Positions 1 to 10,462 are shown, numbered from the stretch's first letter. The stretch: 64,000 bases of DNA from Mycobacterium pinniadriaticum (GCF_026242045.1 NZ_JAPJDO010000001.1:351490-415489), one strand, 5' to 3'. The notes: generated by a model from the sequence alone, not told the origin. Translations and numbers: made by a program.

Positions 1-866
1 CTGTCGAACAGTTCCAGATGCCGGTACTCACCCTTGGTGCGCCGGGTGATCACCTGGTAGGTGGCGATGGTGACCGGCCGAATCTCCTTGCGCTCGCCGG
101 AATACTCGCCGATCTCGTCCTCGGTCAGCGATGTCCGCGCGATCAGTTCGCGCTTCCACTGCCGGCCCGCGACGGTGTTGGTGACCAGGATCAGCGTCGT
201 CGCCCCGGCCTTGGCCATCGCGGCCGCGCCCACCAGCGTCTTGCCCGCCCCACACGGCAGCACGACCACACCCGAGCCGCCGTCCCAGAACGAGTCGGCG
301 GCCATCTGCTGATAGTCGCGTAGCTGCCAGCCGTCCTGAGCCAGCTCGATCGGGTGGGCCTCGCCGTTGACGTAGCCGGCCAGGTCCTCGGCCGGCCAGC
401 CGATCTTCAGCAGCATCTGCTTGACCCGGCCGCGCTCGCTGGGATGGACGATGACGGTGTCATCGTCGATGCGTGCCCCCAGCATCGGGGCGATCTTCTT
501 GTTGCGCAGCACCTCTTCGAGCACCGCCCGGTCGAGGCTCACCAGGACCAGGCCGTGCACCGGACTCTTGACCAGCTGCAGCCGGCCGTAGCGGGCCATC
601 GTGTCGACGATGTCGACCAGCAGCGGCTGCGGCACCGCATAACGCGAGAAGCTGACCAGCGCATCGACCACCTGTTCGGCGTCGTGACCTGCGGCGCGGG
701 CGTTCCACAACGCCAGCGGAGTGATCCGGTAGGTGTGGATGTGCTCCGGTGCGCGTTCCAGCTCGGCGAATGGTGCGATCGCCGCCCTGGCCGCGCCGGC
801 CAGCTCGTGGTCGACCTCGAGCAGCACGGTCTTGTCGGATTGGACGATCAGCGGGCCGTCTGTCAT
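1..866 (-). CDS. ercC3: XPB/ERCC3-type DNA repair helicase, N-terminal part (cut by window edge)
   Basis: Superfamily 2 DNA helicase of the bacterial XPB family, ATP-driven and 3'-to-5' in characterised relatives. About 288 residues are visible; the protein starts with ATG at 866 (MTDGPLIVQSDKTVLLEVDH) and runs off the left edge, so the C-terminal RecA-like domain is missing. The first ~180 residues are the damage-recognition-like N-terminal domain. Then come the Q-motif-like segment ELAQDGWQLRDYQQ and Walker A PCGAGKT, followed by motifs Ia/Ib (LILVTNT, GRQWKREL). The next gene on the same strand encodes its usual companion. A purine-rich Shine-Dalgarno lies inside a small repeat just upstream. 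The family call is very safe; the role in mycobacterial repair is inferred from the family. Confidence 0.93.
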   Translation of the reverse strand, partial: MTDGPLIVQSDKTVLLEVDHELAGAARAAIAPFAELERAPEHIHTYRITPLALWNARAAGHDAEQVVDALVSFSRYAVPQPLLVDIVDTMARYGRLQLVKSPVHGLVLVSLDRAVLEEVLRNKKIAPMLGARIDDDTVIVHPSERGRVKQMLLKIGWPAEDLAGYVNGEAHPIELAQDGWQLRDYQQMAADSFWDGGSGVVVLPCGAGKTLVGAAAMAKAGATTLILVTNTVAGRQWKRELIARTSLTEDEIGEYSGERKEIRPVTIATYQVITRRTKGEYRHLELFD

Positions 867-867
867 G

Positions 868-896
868 CGCCGCTCCTCCTCATCGCTGCGCTCTGC
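868..896 (-). repeat. Short GAGCGCAGCGATGAGGAGGAGC element supplying the helicase ribosome binding site
   Basis: On the minus strand this 29-base stretch reads as an alternating GAGCGCAGC / GATGAGGAGGAGC element ending next to the helicase ATG at 866. Its GAGGAGGAG core is a strong Shine-Dalgarno match at good spacing. I recall similar small elements in front of many mycobacterial genes; that it is repetitive cannot be shown from this single copy. Confidence 0.45.
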
Positions 897-950
897 ATCG
901 TCGCCGGCGGTCGGTCACGTGTCTACCTGCCAAAAGCTCATAACCGCCCA

Positions 951-3281
951 TTATCCAGCGTCGGCCGACATCACCGATGTCACGCGGTGCACGGCGAACT
1001 CGCGCGGGCGGCCCTGAGTGGGGTCCCAGGCCAGCAGCTGACCACCGCTCACCGTGAGCGGGCGCACCACCCGCTGGCTGGCCACACCGGCGGCGTCGAC
1101 GTAGCCGATCACCACATCCTTGTGCTCGACGGCCGCCTGCTGCAGCAGCGCCATCGATACCGCCGGGTCCAGCCGGACGTTGGCGAACGGGGTGGAGGAA
1201 TCCACCCGGCGCAGCATCGCGACCACGGACGCCAGTGTCTCCGCACTCGGCTTGGGCAGCGCGCGGAACAACCGGCGGTGTTGGGGGGTCGACACCCGTG
1301 CGCCGCGCTGACGAAGGTCGACGATTGCGCCAGAGGAATCCTCGGCGGCCGGGGCGAACCCGGCCGCCCGCAACGCGGCGAGCAGCTCGCCGATCGGCGC
1401 CTGCGATACGGCCACCGTCGGAGCCAGCAGCCGCACCTCGAAGTGTCCCAGCGCCGGAGCCGCCACCGCGTGGGCCAGCAGGGTCGGATCCTCGCACCGA
1501 AGGAATGACGACGCCATGCCGACGCGCAGCTGACCGTGCCGTCGGGCGACATCGTTGATCAGATACGTCAAGCCCTGGGGGACAGTGGTTTTCGAATGGC
1601 GTTCGAAGAAGGCGTGGAGCGCTCCCGCCGTCCGTCCGGTGTCCAGCGCATGCCGGATCGACGCCTCGCTGACCCGGTACACCATCGCGGCGCCAGCCGA
1701 TTCCACCGCGGCCACCGCCGCGAGTTCATCGGCCAGGTCGCGTTGCAGGGGCCCCGGGACCACCACGGTCAGGTCGGCCTGGACCAGGAAATGGTCGATC
1801 GGTGGGGGCAGGACGTTGTCCATCGCCTCGATGGCGGCATCCTCGTCACCGGTCAGCAGTACCCGAGCCGGGGTGGTAGCCGCGCCCCGGCCGACCAGGC
1901 CCAGCGTGTGCGCCTCGTCGAGCAGGTGCCCGACCGGTTCGGGCTGCAGCCGCGCCGCCCACCGGGGGCGGCGCCAGATCAGGGCCCGTGAGGCCCGCAG
2001 CGCATCCACGCCGGAGCCGGGCGGCAGGTCTGCCAACAGGTCCAGCAACAGCCGCCGATCCAGTGGAGCCGCGGTCGAGTACAGCGAATCAGACAGTGCT
2101 GCATAGGGTTTGCCGTCAGGTCCGCGGCTGCCGATCAGGCCGGGGCGGGACGGTAATTCCAGCCAGGTGGTGGCGAGTAAATACCAGCGGGCCGCAGTCG
2201 GTGTCTCCAGGAAGCGATCCGCGGCCACCGTGGGCGTCCAGTACGGACCGGACCCATCCGATGGCTCCGGCTCGGGTGATCCGCTGGCGATCAGACCGGC
2301 CGCCGAGCTGAGCTCGAGGACCAGCCCGAGGCGTTGTTCGTCGATCCCGGTGAGCTTGCTGAGCCGCTTGGCCTCCCGAACCCCCAACCCGCCGCTGCGC
2401 AGCTCGGGAACGGGTGCCGCGGAAAGGCTTTCGATCACCAGCTCGATCTCACGAATCAGGTCCAGCAGGGCCCCGGCCGCGGCGGCGTCGACGTCGGAGA
2501 CGGTGGTGGTGCCGGCCACCGGGTCCGGCTCGGTCAAGTGCACCGGGCCGGGCTCTTCGCCACGAAGCACCTGACCTACCTGGCGCGGCAAGATCACGGT
2601 CTCGGCGTCGAGCTGTCGCAGCAGACCTGCCACCAGCAGCCGGGGCACCGGTCGGTCGGTGGGTGCGCCCGGTGCGGCATCGCGGGTGCGGCCCACCGGC
2701 GAACCCGTCAACAGCCGCTCCAGCAACTCCAGTTGGGGTTCGTCCAGCGCGTCGATGGCCGCCGCGATCTCGGCGCCGGACCGTGAGGAGTCCTCCAGGA
2801 TGGCTTGCCCGGGGTACCACGGCAGCCCGGCGGCGGCCTCGGCTGACACCCGAACCGCGGTATCGCCCCATACCAGGGCTCGTTGGGATAGATCGTCCAA
2901 CGCGACCGACACCGCCTGCCCGTCGGCACGGTCCCCGATCAGCGCGATCAGCTTGGCAACGGGGACGGCGGCGGCCTCGGCATGCAGCACCAACAGCGCA
3001 TCCAGGATCGCAAGCCGCAGGAAGTCCAGCTCGTCGGTGGCGGCCTTGACCGACTGGCGCGCCACCGCGCGGGCCGCCAGGGCCGCGATGCTGCCGGGTG
3101 CGGGTTGGGCGAGATCCGGCCGGAGTTCCAAGAGGCGGATCAGCCGGTCGTCGGGCAGATCCGCCAGCCAGGCGCCCAGCGGAACACCTTGGGCCGTTTC
3201 CCGGGTCGCATCGCTCCTGCCCGCCGGTGCTGATCCCCGGGTCGCTTCGCTCCTGCCCGCCGGGCCGGACTGTTCAGTCAT
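951..3281 (-). CDS. Helicase-associated protein with C-terminal WYL-like domain (XPB partner)
   Basis: Large conserved actinobacterial protein (776 aa) of the helicase-associated family that accompanies bacterial XPB helicases; M. tuberculosis Rv0862c is the remembered counterpart. The start is ATG 3281 ([11 protein letters not shown]). The body begins with [20 protein letters not shown], typical of the family, and contains alpha-helical winged-helix-like repeats. The last ~60 residues ([20 protein letters not shown], then FAVHRV) look like a WYL fold. It lies 84 bp upstream of the helicase on the same strand, so the two are probably co-transcribed. Residues 4-24 are odd: they are encoded by two tandem copies of a 27-bp repeat that is intergenic elsewhere in this window and looks inserted. 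Exact biochemical function is unknown. Confidence 0.85.
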   Translation of the reverse strand: MTEQSGPAGRSEATRGSAPAGRSDATRETAQGVPLGAWLADLPDDRLIRLLELRPDLAQPAPGSIAALAARAVARQSVKAATDELDFLRLAILDALLVLHAEAAAVPVAKLIALIGDRADGQAVSVALDDLSQRALVWGDTAVRVSAEAAAGLPWYPGQAILEDSSRSGAEIAAAIDALDEPQLELLERLLTGSPVGRTRDAAPGAPTDRPVPRLLVAGLLRQLDAETVILPRQVGQVLRGEEPGPVHLTEPDPVAGTTTVSDVDAAAAGALLDLIREIELVIESLSAAPVPELRSGGLGVREAKRLSKLTGIDEQRLGLVLELSSAAGLIASGSPEPEPSDGSGPYWTPTVAADRFLETPTAARWYLLATTWLELPSRPGLIGSRGPDGKPYAALSDSLYSTAAPLDRRLLLDLLADLPPGSGVDALRASRALIWRRPRWAARLQPEPVGHLLDEAHTLGLVGRGAATTPARVLLTGDEDAAIEAMDNVLPPPIDHFLVQADLTVVVPGPLQRDLADELAAVAAVESAGAAMVYRVSEASIRHALDTGRTAGALHAFFERHSKTTVPQGLTYLINDVARRHGQLRVGMASSFLRCEDPTLLAHAVAAPALGHFEVRLLAPTVAVSQAPIGELLAALRAAGFAPAAEDSSGAIVDLRQRGARVSTPQHRRLFRALPKPSAETLASVVAMLRRVDSSTPFANVRLDPAVSMALLQQAAVEHKDVVIGYVDAAGVASQRVVRPLTVSGGQLLAWDPTQGRPREFAVHRVTSVMSADAG
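3200..3262 (-). repeat. Two tandem copies of a 27-bp GGCAGGAGCGAAGCGACCC repeat inside a coding region
   Basis: Copies at 3200-3226 and 3236-3262 differ at one base. Read on the minus strand each is CGGCGGGCAGGAGCGA(A/T)GCG followed by ACCCGGG. They encode [10 protein letters not shown] and [10 protein letters not shown] near the N-terminus of the helicase-associated protein. The same unit is intergenic at 15707-15771, and a shortened version starts pdxH at 23233. Confidence 0.85.
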
Positions 3282-3346
3282 TGTTGACCAGCGTAAAACA
3301 GCCGCCTGTGTGCACAAGCTGGCCGCAAGAGTGTCAGAATGTTGCC

Positions 3347-3529
3347 GTGGCTGAGAAGAAGACCAGGTATGTCGACAATGGGTGGCCGACGAGCGACCCC
3401 GATGACCACGCCGTGAGCGAGCTGGCCGCCGATCGGGTGGGCGCGCTCTCTCCGTTCGGTGACATCACGTTCCCGCTGCCCGCCTCGGACCTGCCGTATC
3501 TGCACCCGGTCACCGTCGTCAACAAGTAA
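3347..3529 (+). CDS. Small conserved mycobacterial protein of unknown function
   Basis: Sixty-residue protein starting with GTG 3347 ([20 protein letters not shown]) and ending TAA 3529, two bases before the moaC start. It is acidic, with no membrane segment or cysteine. The string [12 protein letters not shown] followed by [17 protein letters not shown] is ordered and codon-biased like a real gene. It sits divergently from the helicase-associated gene and directly in front of moaC, as in M. tuberculosis (Rv0863-like, from memory), so it is probably the first gene of the moa operon. No function is known to me. Confidence 0.7.
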   Translation: MAEKKTRYVDNGWPTSDPDDHAVSELAADRVGALSPFGDITFPLPASDLPYLHPVTVVNK

Positions 3530-3531
3530 CG

Positions 3532-4020
3532 GTGACCAGCGGACCGCAGCCTCGGCTCTCGCACCTCGACGAGCACGGGGCGGCGCGCATGGTCGACGTC
3601 ACGGAAAAGGCCGCCACCACCCGCACCGCGTTGGCTGCCGGAACCGTCCGCACCACTGCCGAGGTGGTCGCACTCATCGCCTCCGGCGGTCTGCCCAAGG
3701 GGGACGCGCTGGCGACCGCGCGGGTGGCCGGAATCCTGGCCGCCAAACGCACCAGTGACCTGATCCCGCTGTGCCATCACCTCGCTCTGACCGGGGTGGA
3801 CATCGAGTTTGCGATCGGGGAGTCCGAGGTGGGCGTGACCGCGTCGGTGCGGACCACGGACCGCACCGGCGTCGAGATGGAGGCGTTGACCGCGGTCAGT
3901 GTGGCGGCCCTGACCGTCTACGACATGATCAAGGCCGTCGACCCCGCGGCCCGCCTCGACGACATTCGGGTGGTGCGCAAGGAGGGCGGCAAGACCGGCT
4001 TGTGGGTGCGCCCGACGTGA
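3532..4020 (+). CDS. moaC: Cyclic pyranopterin monophosphate synthase MoaC
   Basis: Converts the 3',8-cyclo-7,8-dihydro-GTP made by MoaA into cyclic pyranopterin monophosphate, an early step of molybdenum cofactor synthesis. It is 162 aa with GTG at 3532. Family signatures are [20 protein letters not shown] at the start, [15 protein letters not shown] in the middle, and [20 protein letters not shown] with DMIKAVD towards the end. The C-terminal [13 protein letters not shown] carries the active-site lysines. The stop overlaps the moaB GTG by 4 bases, so translation is coupled. This is the second (moaC2-like) set by comparison with M. tuberculosis. Confidence 0.95.
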   Translation: MTSGPQPRLSHLDEHGAARMVDVTEKAATTRTALAAGTVRTTAEVVALIASGGLPKGDALATARVAGILAAKRTSDLIPLCHHLALTGVDIEFAIGESEVGVTASVRTTDRTGVEMEALTAVSVAALTVYDMIKAVDPAARLDDIRVVRKEGGKTGLWVRPT

Positions 4021-4505
4021 ACGACGCTGGCCGGTCCGCGCGGGTTGTGATCGCCTCCACCAGGGCCGCGACCGGTGTCTACGAAGACCGGTGCGGGCCC
4101 ATCGTCGTCGCCTGGCTGGCCCAGCGTGGGTTCGCCGTCCCCGACCCGATCGTGGTGGTCGACGGCAGCGCGGTGGGTGACGCGCTGCGTGCGGCGATCG
4201 ACGCCGGGGCCGAGGTCGTGATCACCTCCGGCGGAACTGGCATATCGCCGACCGACGCCACGCCGGAGTCCACGCTCAGTGTCTTGGACTATCAGATCCC
4301 GGGGCTGGCCGACGCCATCCGCCGCTCAGGGCTACCGAAGGTGCCGACATCGGTGCTGTCCCGCGGGGTCTGCGGAGTCGCTGGGCGCACGCTGGTGGTG
4401 AACCTGCCCGGATCACCGGGTGGGGTACGCGACGGCTTGTCGGTGCTCGCCGACGTTCTCGACCATGCGCTCGACCAACTGGCCGGAGGAGACCACCGCT
4501 CATGA
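4017..4505 (+). CDS. moaB: MoaB/Mog-family molybdopterin-binding protein
   Basis: Member of the MoCF-biosynthesis family that binds or adenylylates molybdopterin before metal insertion. It is 162 aa and begins with GTG 4017 in a GTGA overlap with moaC. The family signatures are [18 protein letters not shown] (the classic GGTG loop) and [16 protein letters not shown] near the C-terminus. It ends in an ATGA overlap with moaE. Whether it is an active adenylyltransferase (Mog) or a MoaB-type protein of uncertain activity cannot be decided from sequence alone. Confidence 0.92.
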   Translation: MNDAGRSARVVIASTRAATGVYEDRCGPIVVAWLAQRGFAVPDPIVVVDGSAVGDALRAAIDAGAEVVITSGGTGISPTDATPESTLSVLDYQIPGLADAIRRSGLPKVPTSVLSRGVCGVAGRTLVVNLPGSPGGVRDGLSVLADVLDHALDQLAGGDHRS

Positions 4506-4927
4506 CACGCATCCTGCGGGCCGCGCTCGTCGAAGGGCCCATCTCGTTGACCGAACACGAGGAACTCGTGGCCAACGATGCCGCCGGCGCGGTCGTCGGC
4601 TTCTCCGGGGTGGTACGCAACCACGACGGCGGCCGGGAGGTGGTACGGCTGGAGTACTCCGCGCACCCGCTCGCCGAACAGACGTTGTTCGAGGCGCTTG
4701 CTGAGGTGGCGGCGCGCGCCACCGGTGTCCGAGCGATGGCCGCCAGCCATCGAGTCGGCACGCTCAACGTCGGCGATGCCGCGCTGGTGGCGGCCGTCGC
4801 CGCCGACCACCGAGGAGCGGCATTCGAGGTGTGTGCACGCCTCGTCGATACCGTCAAAGAGCGGTTACCGGTGTGGAAGCACCAGTTCTTCGCCGACGGA
4901 ACCGACGAATGGGTGAACTCGGCCTGA
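4502..4927 (+). CDS. moaE: Molybdopterin synthase catalytic subunit MoaE
   Basis: Large subunit of molybdopterin synthase; with thiocarboxylated MoaD it turns cyclic pyranopterin into molybdopterin. It is 141 aa with ATG 4502 overlapping the moaB stop. Signatures are [20 protein letters not shown] near residue 35, [31 protein letters not shown], and the C-terminal [16 protein letters not shown] with the catalytic lysine pair. It is the last gene of the plus-strand moa operon and converges on rpfA with only 4 bases between their stop codons. Its partner moaD lies beyond rpfA on the minus strand. Confidence 0.95.
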   Translation: MTRILRAALVEGPISLTEHEELVANDAAGAVVGFSGVVRNHDGGREVVRLEYSAHPLAEQTLFEALAEVAARATGVRAMAASHRVGTLNVGDAALVAAVAADHRGAAFEVCARLVDTVKERLPVWKHQFFADGTDEWVNSA

Positions 4928-4931
4928 GGGA

Positions 4932-6415
<1,484 letters not shown>

Positions 6416-6594
6416 CGGTGTTGAGGGGGTGGGCCTGGCAGAGACGCTAACGGCAAGCGAGAGTGCCGTCACCTTTTGCAAATTCGGGCGTTTCTGCTAG
6501 TGGCAAACCTTATAAAAGGATAAAGACCCATGAAACGTCGGCGTTCGCCCAGGTAATTCAGGCACTAAACCGCGTTGTGGCCATCTCGTGATCT

Positions 6595-6621
6595 GATCGT
6601 GATGTGACGCAAATCACGATC
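6595..6621 (-). promoter_or_regulatory. CRP-like palindrome upstream of rpfA
   Basis: GATCGTGAT (6595-6603), 9 bases, then ATCACGATC (6613-6621) form a perfect inverted repeat. Inside it, TGTGA-CGCAAA-TCACG (6603-6618) is one base from the cAMP-receptor-protein consensus TGTGA-N6-TCACA. Control of rpfA by the CRP protein Rv3676 is established in M. tuberculosis. The site overlaps the moaD stop codon and lies about 200 bases upstream of the riboswitch. Confidence 0.7.
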
Positions 6622-6880
6622 ACCCGCCGGCGAACGGGGGTAACACGTCGAGGGTCTGGCCCGATCGCAGTTCGATGGCCTGATTCCGAACCGCGATGCC
6701 GTCGCACAGGTATGAACACCGCTGTAACACCCGTGCCAATTCATCACTGCGGCAACACAGTTGGCCCACCACGTCGGCAACCGTCGCGCCCTGTCGCACG
6801 TTGAGCAGGTCCGACTCCGCACCAGCGGCGGCCCGGGCTGCGGCGAAGAAGCGCACTGTCACCGCCACCGGCTCGGTCAT
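6620..6880 (-). CDS. moaD: Molybdopterin synthase sulfur-carrier subunit MoaD
   Basis: Ubiquitin-like small subunit of molybdopterin synthase; its C-terminal glycine is thiocarboxylated and donates sulfur in the MoaE active site. It is 86 aa from ATG 6880 (MTEPVAVTVRFFAAARAAAG); an in-frame GTG three codons upstream would overlap the moaA stop and is also possible. It ends DVLPPFAGG, the Gly-Gly tail needed for activation. It is downstream of and coupled to moaA on the minus strand. Two cysteines (QLCCRSDE) mid-protein are unusual but not in a known motif. Confidence 0.93.
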   Translation of the reverse strand: MTEPVAVTVRFFAAARAAAGAESDLLNVRQGATVADVVGQLCCRSDELARVLQRCSYLCDGIAVRNQAIELRSGQTLDVLPPFAGG

Positions 6881-6881
6881 C

Positions 6882-7946
6882 TCAGCCACCGATCGCGCTC
6901 ATCGGCCGGTGTGGTTGAACGAATCCGGGATCGTTGATGCCGTGCCCGGCCGCCTTGCGCCACATCGCGGCACGCCAGACCAGCTCCAGCGCGTCATCGT
7001 CGGCGCCGTTGCGCAACAGCGTCCGCAGGTCGGATTCCTCGGCGGCGAACAGACAGTTGCGGATCTGCCCATCGGCGGTCAATCGGGTCCGATCGCAGGC
7101 CGAGCAGAACGCGTGCGATACCGACGCGATGATGCCCACCGTGGCGGGTCCACCGTTGACCTGCCACAGCTGGGCCGGGGCCGACCCTCGTGGCGCGGGG
7201 TCGGCGCTCAGGTCGAAGCGCTCGGCCAACGCCGCGAAGATCTCGTCAGCCCCCAGGCTGACATCACGACGCCATAGGTGATCGGCGTCGAGTGGCATCT
7301 GCTCGATGATGCGCAGCTGGTAGCCGTACCGCAGGCAGTAATCCAGCAGCTCGACGGCGTCCGTCAGGCCGCTGTCCGGATCCAGCACCGCGTTGACTTT
7401 CACCGGTCCCAATCCCGCGGCCGCTGCCGCGGCCAACCCGTCGAGAACATCGGGGAGCCGATCACGGCGGGTGATGGAGGCGAAGTGCGCGGCGTCGAGA
7501 CTGTCCAGCGAGACGTTGACGCGGTCGAGGCCGGCGTCGACCAGTGCCTGGGCGCGGCGGGCCAGTCCTACTCCGTTGGTGGTCAGCGCGATCTCCGGGC
7601 GCGGGCTCAGCGCCGCCGCGGCGGCTACCACTTCTTCCAGTCCGCGATACAGCAACGGCTCGCCACCGGTGAACCGGACATTGGTGATTCCGAGCCGGGT
7701 CACCGCCAGCGCCAGCAGCCGCGTCAGCTCATCGCGGGTCAGCAGCTCGTCGCCGGGCAGCCAGTCCAAGCCCTCGGCGGGCATGCAATAGGTACAGCGC
7801 AGATTGCACCGATCGGTCAGAGACACCCGCAGATCGGTGGCCACGCGGCCGAACGTGTCGATCAGGGGGCCGCTGCGCGGCATGTCGGTCTGGAGTTCGC
7901 CGGGGTCCCGGCGGATCGCGGGCAGGCCAAGCGCGGTCAGTGTCAC
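6882..7946 (-). CDS. moaA: GTP 3',8-cyclase MoaA (radical SAM)
   Basis: Radical-SAM enzyme that performs the first step of molybdenum cofactor synthesis from GTP. It is 354 aa. GTG 7946 is preferred because [12 protein letters not shown] matches the remembered M. tuberculosis MoaA2 start and overlaps the previous stop as GTGA. The N-terminal [4Fe-4S] motif is CNLRCTYCMP, followed by VRFTGGEPLLYRG (SAM binding). The C-terminal second cluster ligands are in CSACDRTRLTADGQIRNC. It ends with GHGINDPGF and PMSAIGG; the terminal double glycine is the family feature needed for activity. It forms an operon with the YccF gene upstream and moaD downstream. Confidence 0.95.
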   Translation of the reverse strand: MTLTALGLPAIRRDPGELQTDMPRSGPLIDTFGRVATDLRVSLTDRCNLRCTYCMPAEGLDWLPGDELLTRDELTRLLALAVTRLGITNVRFTGGEPLLYRGLEEVVAAAAALSPRPEIALTTNGVGLARRAQALVDAGLDRVNVSLDSLDAAHFASITRRDRLPDVLDGLAAAAAAGLGPVKVNAVLDPDSGLTDAVELLDYCLRYGYQLRIIEQMPLDADHLWRRDVSLGADEIFAALAERFDLSADPAPRGSAPAQLWQVNGGPATVGIIASVSHAFCSACDRTRLTADGQIRNCLFAAEESDLRTLLRNGADDDALELVWRAAMWRKAAGHGINDPGFVQPHRPMSAIGG

Positions 7947-8335
7947 GCCGGCACCTGAGCCTGGTCGACCGGGACGATCTCCTTGCCCAACGGCACCAGC
8001 GAGACCGGGATGAGTTTGAGATTGGCCAGCGCCAGCGGAATCCCGATGATCGTGATCGCCATCGCCGCGGCGCTGACCAGGTGACCGATCGCCAGCCACA
8101 GTCCGAACAGCAGCACCCAGATCACATTGCCCACCAGAGCGCCCGGGCGCGGACCGGGCTTCTCGACGATCGTCCGCCCGAACGGCCACAGCGCATAGTT
8201 GGCGATGCGCAGCGATGCGAAGCCGAAGGGAATGGTGATGATCAGGATGAAGCAGACAAGCGCGGCCAGCAGGTAACCGAGGGCCAGCCAGAGACCGCCG
8301 AACAGCAACCAGATGACGTTCAAGATCAGGCGCAT
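7943..8335 (-). CDS. YccF-domain inner membrane protein
   Basis: Small integral membrane protein of 130 aa containing two related YccF repeats. Each has a long hydrophobic stretch followed by a conserved loop: [20 protein letters not shown] then [10 protein letters not shown], and [18 protein letters not shown] then [10 protein letters not shown]. About four membrane segments are expected. ATG 8335 has an AGGAG Shine-Dalgarno just upstream. It is the first gene of a minus-strand operon with moaA and moaD, overlapping moaA by 4 bases. The molecular role of YccF proteins is unknown, and the link with molybdopterin genes may be only positional. Confidence 0.88.
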   Translation of the reverse strand: MRLILNVIWLLFGGLWLALGYLLAALVCFILIITIPFGFASLRIANYALWPFGRTIVEKPGPRPGALVGNVIWVLLFGLWLAIGHLVSAAAMAITIIGIPLALANLKLIPVSLVPLGKEIVPVDQAQVPA

Positions 8336-8483
8336 GTCTCCTCCAGCGGTTTGCCCAGCCTACAGAACTAAACAGGGGTGCTGGGCGCACCTGTTCCCGA
8401 GTAGGATCACCGAACACGCGTCCTGCACCGGCGGGACGCTTCGTCATGTTGTCACGGACCCGTCAGACAAGCAGGTGAGACCA

Positions 8484-8894
8484 GTGCCGACCGGCAAGGT
8501 GAAGTGGTACGACGCCGAGAAGGGATTCGGCTTCCTGTCCCAGGAGGACGGCGAGGACGTCTATGTCCGCGCGTCGGCGCTGCCCGCAGGTGTCGAGGGT
8601 CTCAAGGCCGGCCAGCGGGTGGAGTTCGGCTTGGCCTCCGGACGCCGCGGGCCGCAGGCGTTGAGCGTCAAGCTCATCGACCCGCCACCGAGCCTGACCC
8701 GGACGCGGCGTGAGGCCACCCCGGTCGAACGCAAGCACACCCCGGACGAATTACACGGCATGGTCGAGGACATGATCACGCTGCTGGAGGGCGCGGTGCA
8801 GCCCGAGCTGCGCAAGGGCCGCTACCCGGACCGCAAGGTCGCCCGACGGGTTTCCGAAGTGGTGAAGGCGGTCGCGCGGGAGCTGGACGCGTAG
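8484..8894 (+). CDS. cspB: Cold-shock-domain protein with C-terminal extension (CspB-like)
   Basis: Nucleic-acid-binding protein of 136 aa, about twice the length of a minimal cold shock protein. The first ~65 residues are a cold shock fold: [20 protein letters not shown] is RNP1-like, and DVYVRASAL stands in for the usual RNP2. The remaining ~70 residues ([20 protein letters not shown] to the end) form a helical extension typical of the mycobacterial CspB paralogue. GTG 8484 is chosen because it directly precedes the domain. It is divergent from the YccF-moaA-moaD operon. Confidence 0.9.
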   Translation: MPTGKVKWYDAEKGFGFLSQEDGEDVYVRASALPAGVEGLKAGQRVEFGLASGRRGPQALSVKLIDPPPSLTRTRREATPVERKHTPDELHGMVEDMITLLEGAVQPELRKGRYPDRKVARRVSEVVKAVARELDA

Positions 8895-8906
8895 AACACT
8901 GGTCGG

Positions 8907-9905
8907 GTGGGTGCTTATGTCGCCGGCGGCGGCGAGTTCAAACGCGATACCAACTACATCACCACCAGGATCACCGCTGACGGCGCCGACGGGTATCCCG
9001 TCGAGCCCGGCCGCTACCGATTGATCGTCGCGCGTGCCTGCCCGTGGGCAAACCGGACGATCATCGTTCGCCGGCTGCTCGGCCTGGAGGATGTGCTGTC
9101 GATTGGGTTCTGCGGGCCGACCCACGACGAACGCAGCTGGACCTTCGACCTCGACCCGGGTGGGGTCGATCCGGTGCTCGAGATCCCGCGGCTGCAGGAC
9201 GCCTATTTTGCTCGGATTCCCGACTATCCCAAGGGCATCACCGTCCCGGCGATCGTGGAAGTATCCACCGGTCAGGTGGTCACCAACGACTTTGCGCAGA
9301 TGACGCTCGACTTCTCCACCGAGTGGCGGGCCTACCACCGCCACGGTGCCCCCGAGCTCTATCCGGAGCCGCTGCGCGATGAGATCGACGAGGTGGCGCA
9401 CCGGGTCTATACCGAGGTCAACAACGGCGTGTACCGCTGCGGGTTTGCCGGCGCGCAGGAGTCCTATGAAAAGGCCTACGATCGGTTGTTCGCCGCGCTG
9501 GACTGGCTCTCAGACCGGCTGACCGACCGGCGATACCTGGTTGGCGACACCATCACCGAAGCCGATGTGCGGCTGTTCACCACGCTGGCCCGCTTCGATC
9601 CCGTCTACCACGGCCACTTCAAGTGCAACCGGGCCAAGCTGGCCGAGATGCCGGTGCTGTGGGCCTATGCCCGAGACCTCTTCCAGACACCGGGATTCGG
9701 CGACACGACCGACTTCGTCCAGATCAAGCAGCACTACTACATCGTGCATGCCGACATCAATCCCACCCGGATCGTTCCGAAGGGGCCCGACTTGTCCGGC
9801 TGGTTGACGCCGCATGGTCGAGAAGCCTTGGGCGGCAGGCCGTTCGGTGATGGAACTCCGCCCGGCCCGACGCGCGAGGGTGAGCGGGTGCCCGATCAGT
9901 TCTAG
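8907..9905 (+). CDS. Glutathionyl-hydroquinone-reductase-like (omega/xi GST family) protein
   Basis: Thioredoxin-fold plus helical GST domain protein of 332 aa, the usual length for the S-glutathionyl-(chloro)hydroquinone reductase family (YqjG/ECM4). The catalytic motif is ARACPWANR around residue 45. VPAIVE with VTNDFAQM follows as the thiol-cofactor-binding region, and the C-terminal domain carries VGDTITEADVRLFTTLARFD, DPVYHGHFKCN and YYxxH-like QHYYIVHADINP. Start GTG 8907. Mycobacteria lack glutathione and use mycothiol, so the natural thiol partner is uncertain. It follows cspB by 12 bases and may be co-transcribed. Confidence 0.9.
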   Translation: MGAYVAGGGEFKRDTNYITTRITADGADGYPVEPGRYRLIVARACPWANRTIIVRRLLGLEDVLSIGFCGPTHDERSWTFDLDPGGVDPVLEIPRLQDAYFARIPDYPKGITVPAIVEVSTGQVVTNDFAQMTLDFSTEWRAYHRHGAPELYPEPLRDEIDEVAHRVYTEVNNGVYRCGFAGAQESYEKAYDRLFAALDWLSDRLTDRRYLVGDTITEADVRLFTTLARFDPVYHGHFKCNRAKLAEMPVLWAYARDLFQTPGFGDTTDFVQIKQHYYIVHADINPTRIVPKGPDLSGWLTPHGREALGGRPFGDGTPPGPTREGERVPDQF

Positions 9906-9907
9906 CG

Positions 9908-9964
9908 CGAACGTCGACTGGTTGTCGGGTATCCGTGCCGACTACCTCGAGAATTCGACGTTCG
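9908..9964. repeat. 57-bp imperfect palindrome, left copy
   Basis: Outer arms CGAACGTCGA (9908-9917) and TCGACGTTCG (9955-9964) are perfect reverse complements. The partner copy at 10394-10450 has the same length and the same outer arms, and the two flank a decayed DUF559 gene. Confidence 0.75.
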
Positions 9965-10376
9965 TCAGACTGGAGCGCCTGCCGCCCGCAACGCATCTAC
10001 GACGCGGGCCACAAGCACCGCAGGTCGGTATCGAAGTAGATCCGCGCTGACGCGTACGATCCGCCAGCGTCGCGCTTCAAGTTCCGCGAGTCGGTCGATA
10101 TCCCGCGTGCGCTGTTCCGGGTCTGTCCAATGGTGGGCACCGTCGAATTCGACGCCGACCAGAAATTCTTCCCAGCCCATGTCAATTCGGGCGATCAAAC
10201 ACCCGCCATCGAACACGGGGATCTGCGTTCGCAGTTGCGCAAGACCGGCGGCAACCAATACGAGGCGGGTGCGGGTCTCCCACGGCGACTCCGATCCCGC
10301 GTCGACGCCCTGCCGCGAGAGCCTCGCTGGCCAGAAAGGGTCCAGTCAGATCGTTCAGCCGCCACGGTCCTGACAT
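9965..10376 (-). pseudogene. Decayed DUF559 (Vsr-like endonuclease fold) gene
   Basis: Two pieces of one family lie in different frames. At 10376 the minus strand begins MSGPWRLNDLTGPFLASEAL, like the N-terminus of mycobacterial DUF559 proteins. About 100 bases on, in another frame, the C-terminal nuclease-like half runs to 9965: LRTQIPVFDGGCLIARIDMG, then WEEFLVGVEFDGAHH, then RWRIVRVSADLL. Most of the middle of the usual ~280-residue protein is missing, so this is an internal deletion plus frameshift. The PD-(D/E)xK-like residues D/E...EFDG are still present. The remaining 98-codon frame could in principle be translated, but a functional product is unlikely. It lies exactly between two 57-bp palindromes. 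Confidence 0.72.
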
Positions 10377-10393
10377 CGACCGACAGGAACGCC

Positions 10394-10450
10394 CGAACGT
10401 CGACTTGTTGTGCTCAGATCCCGCGACCGCCCGCAGCAACTCGACGTTCG
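10394..10450. repeat. 57-bp imperfect palindrome, right copy
   Basis: Arms CGAACGTCGA (10394-10403) and TCGACGTTCG (10441-10450) are perfect. Pairing continues inward imperfectly (CTTGTTG against GTTGCTG), so this copy forms a longer hairpin than the left copy at 9908-9964. Confidence 0.75.
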
Positions 10451-10462
10451 TGCCCAAGAGCC

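Noticed and set aside
354..1508. Long plus-strand open frame (384 codons)
   Set aside because: It is antisense to the helicase and helicase-associated genes, crosses both, and its product is a low-complexity Arg/Gly/His string with no family motif; a GC-rich shadow frame.
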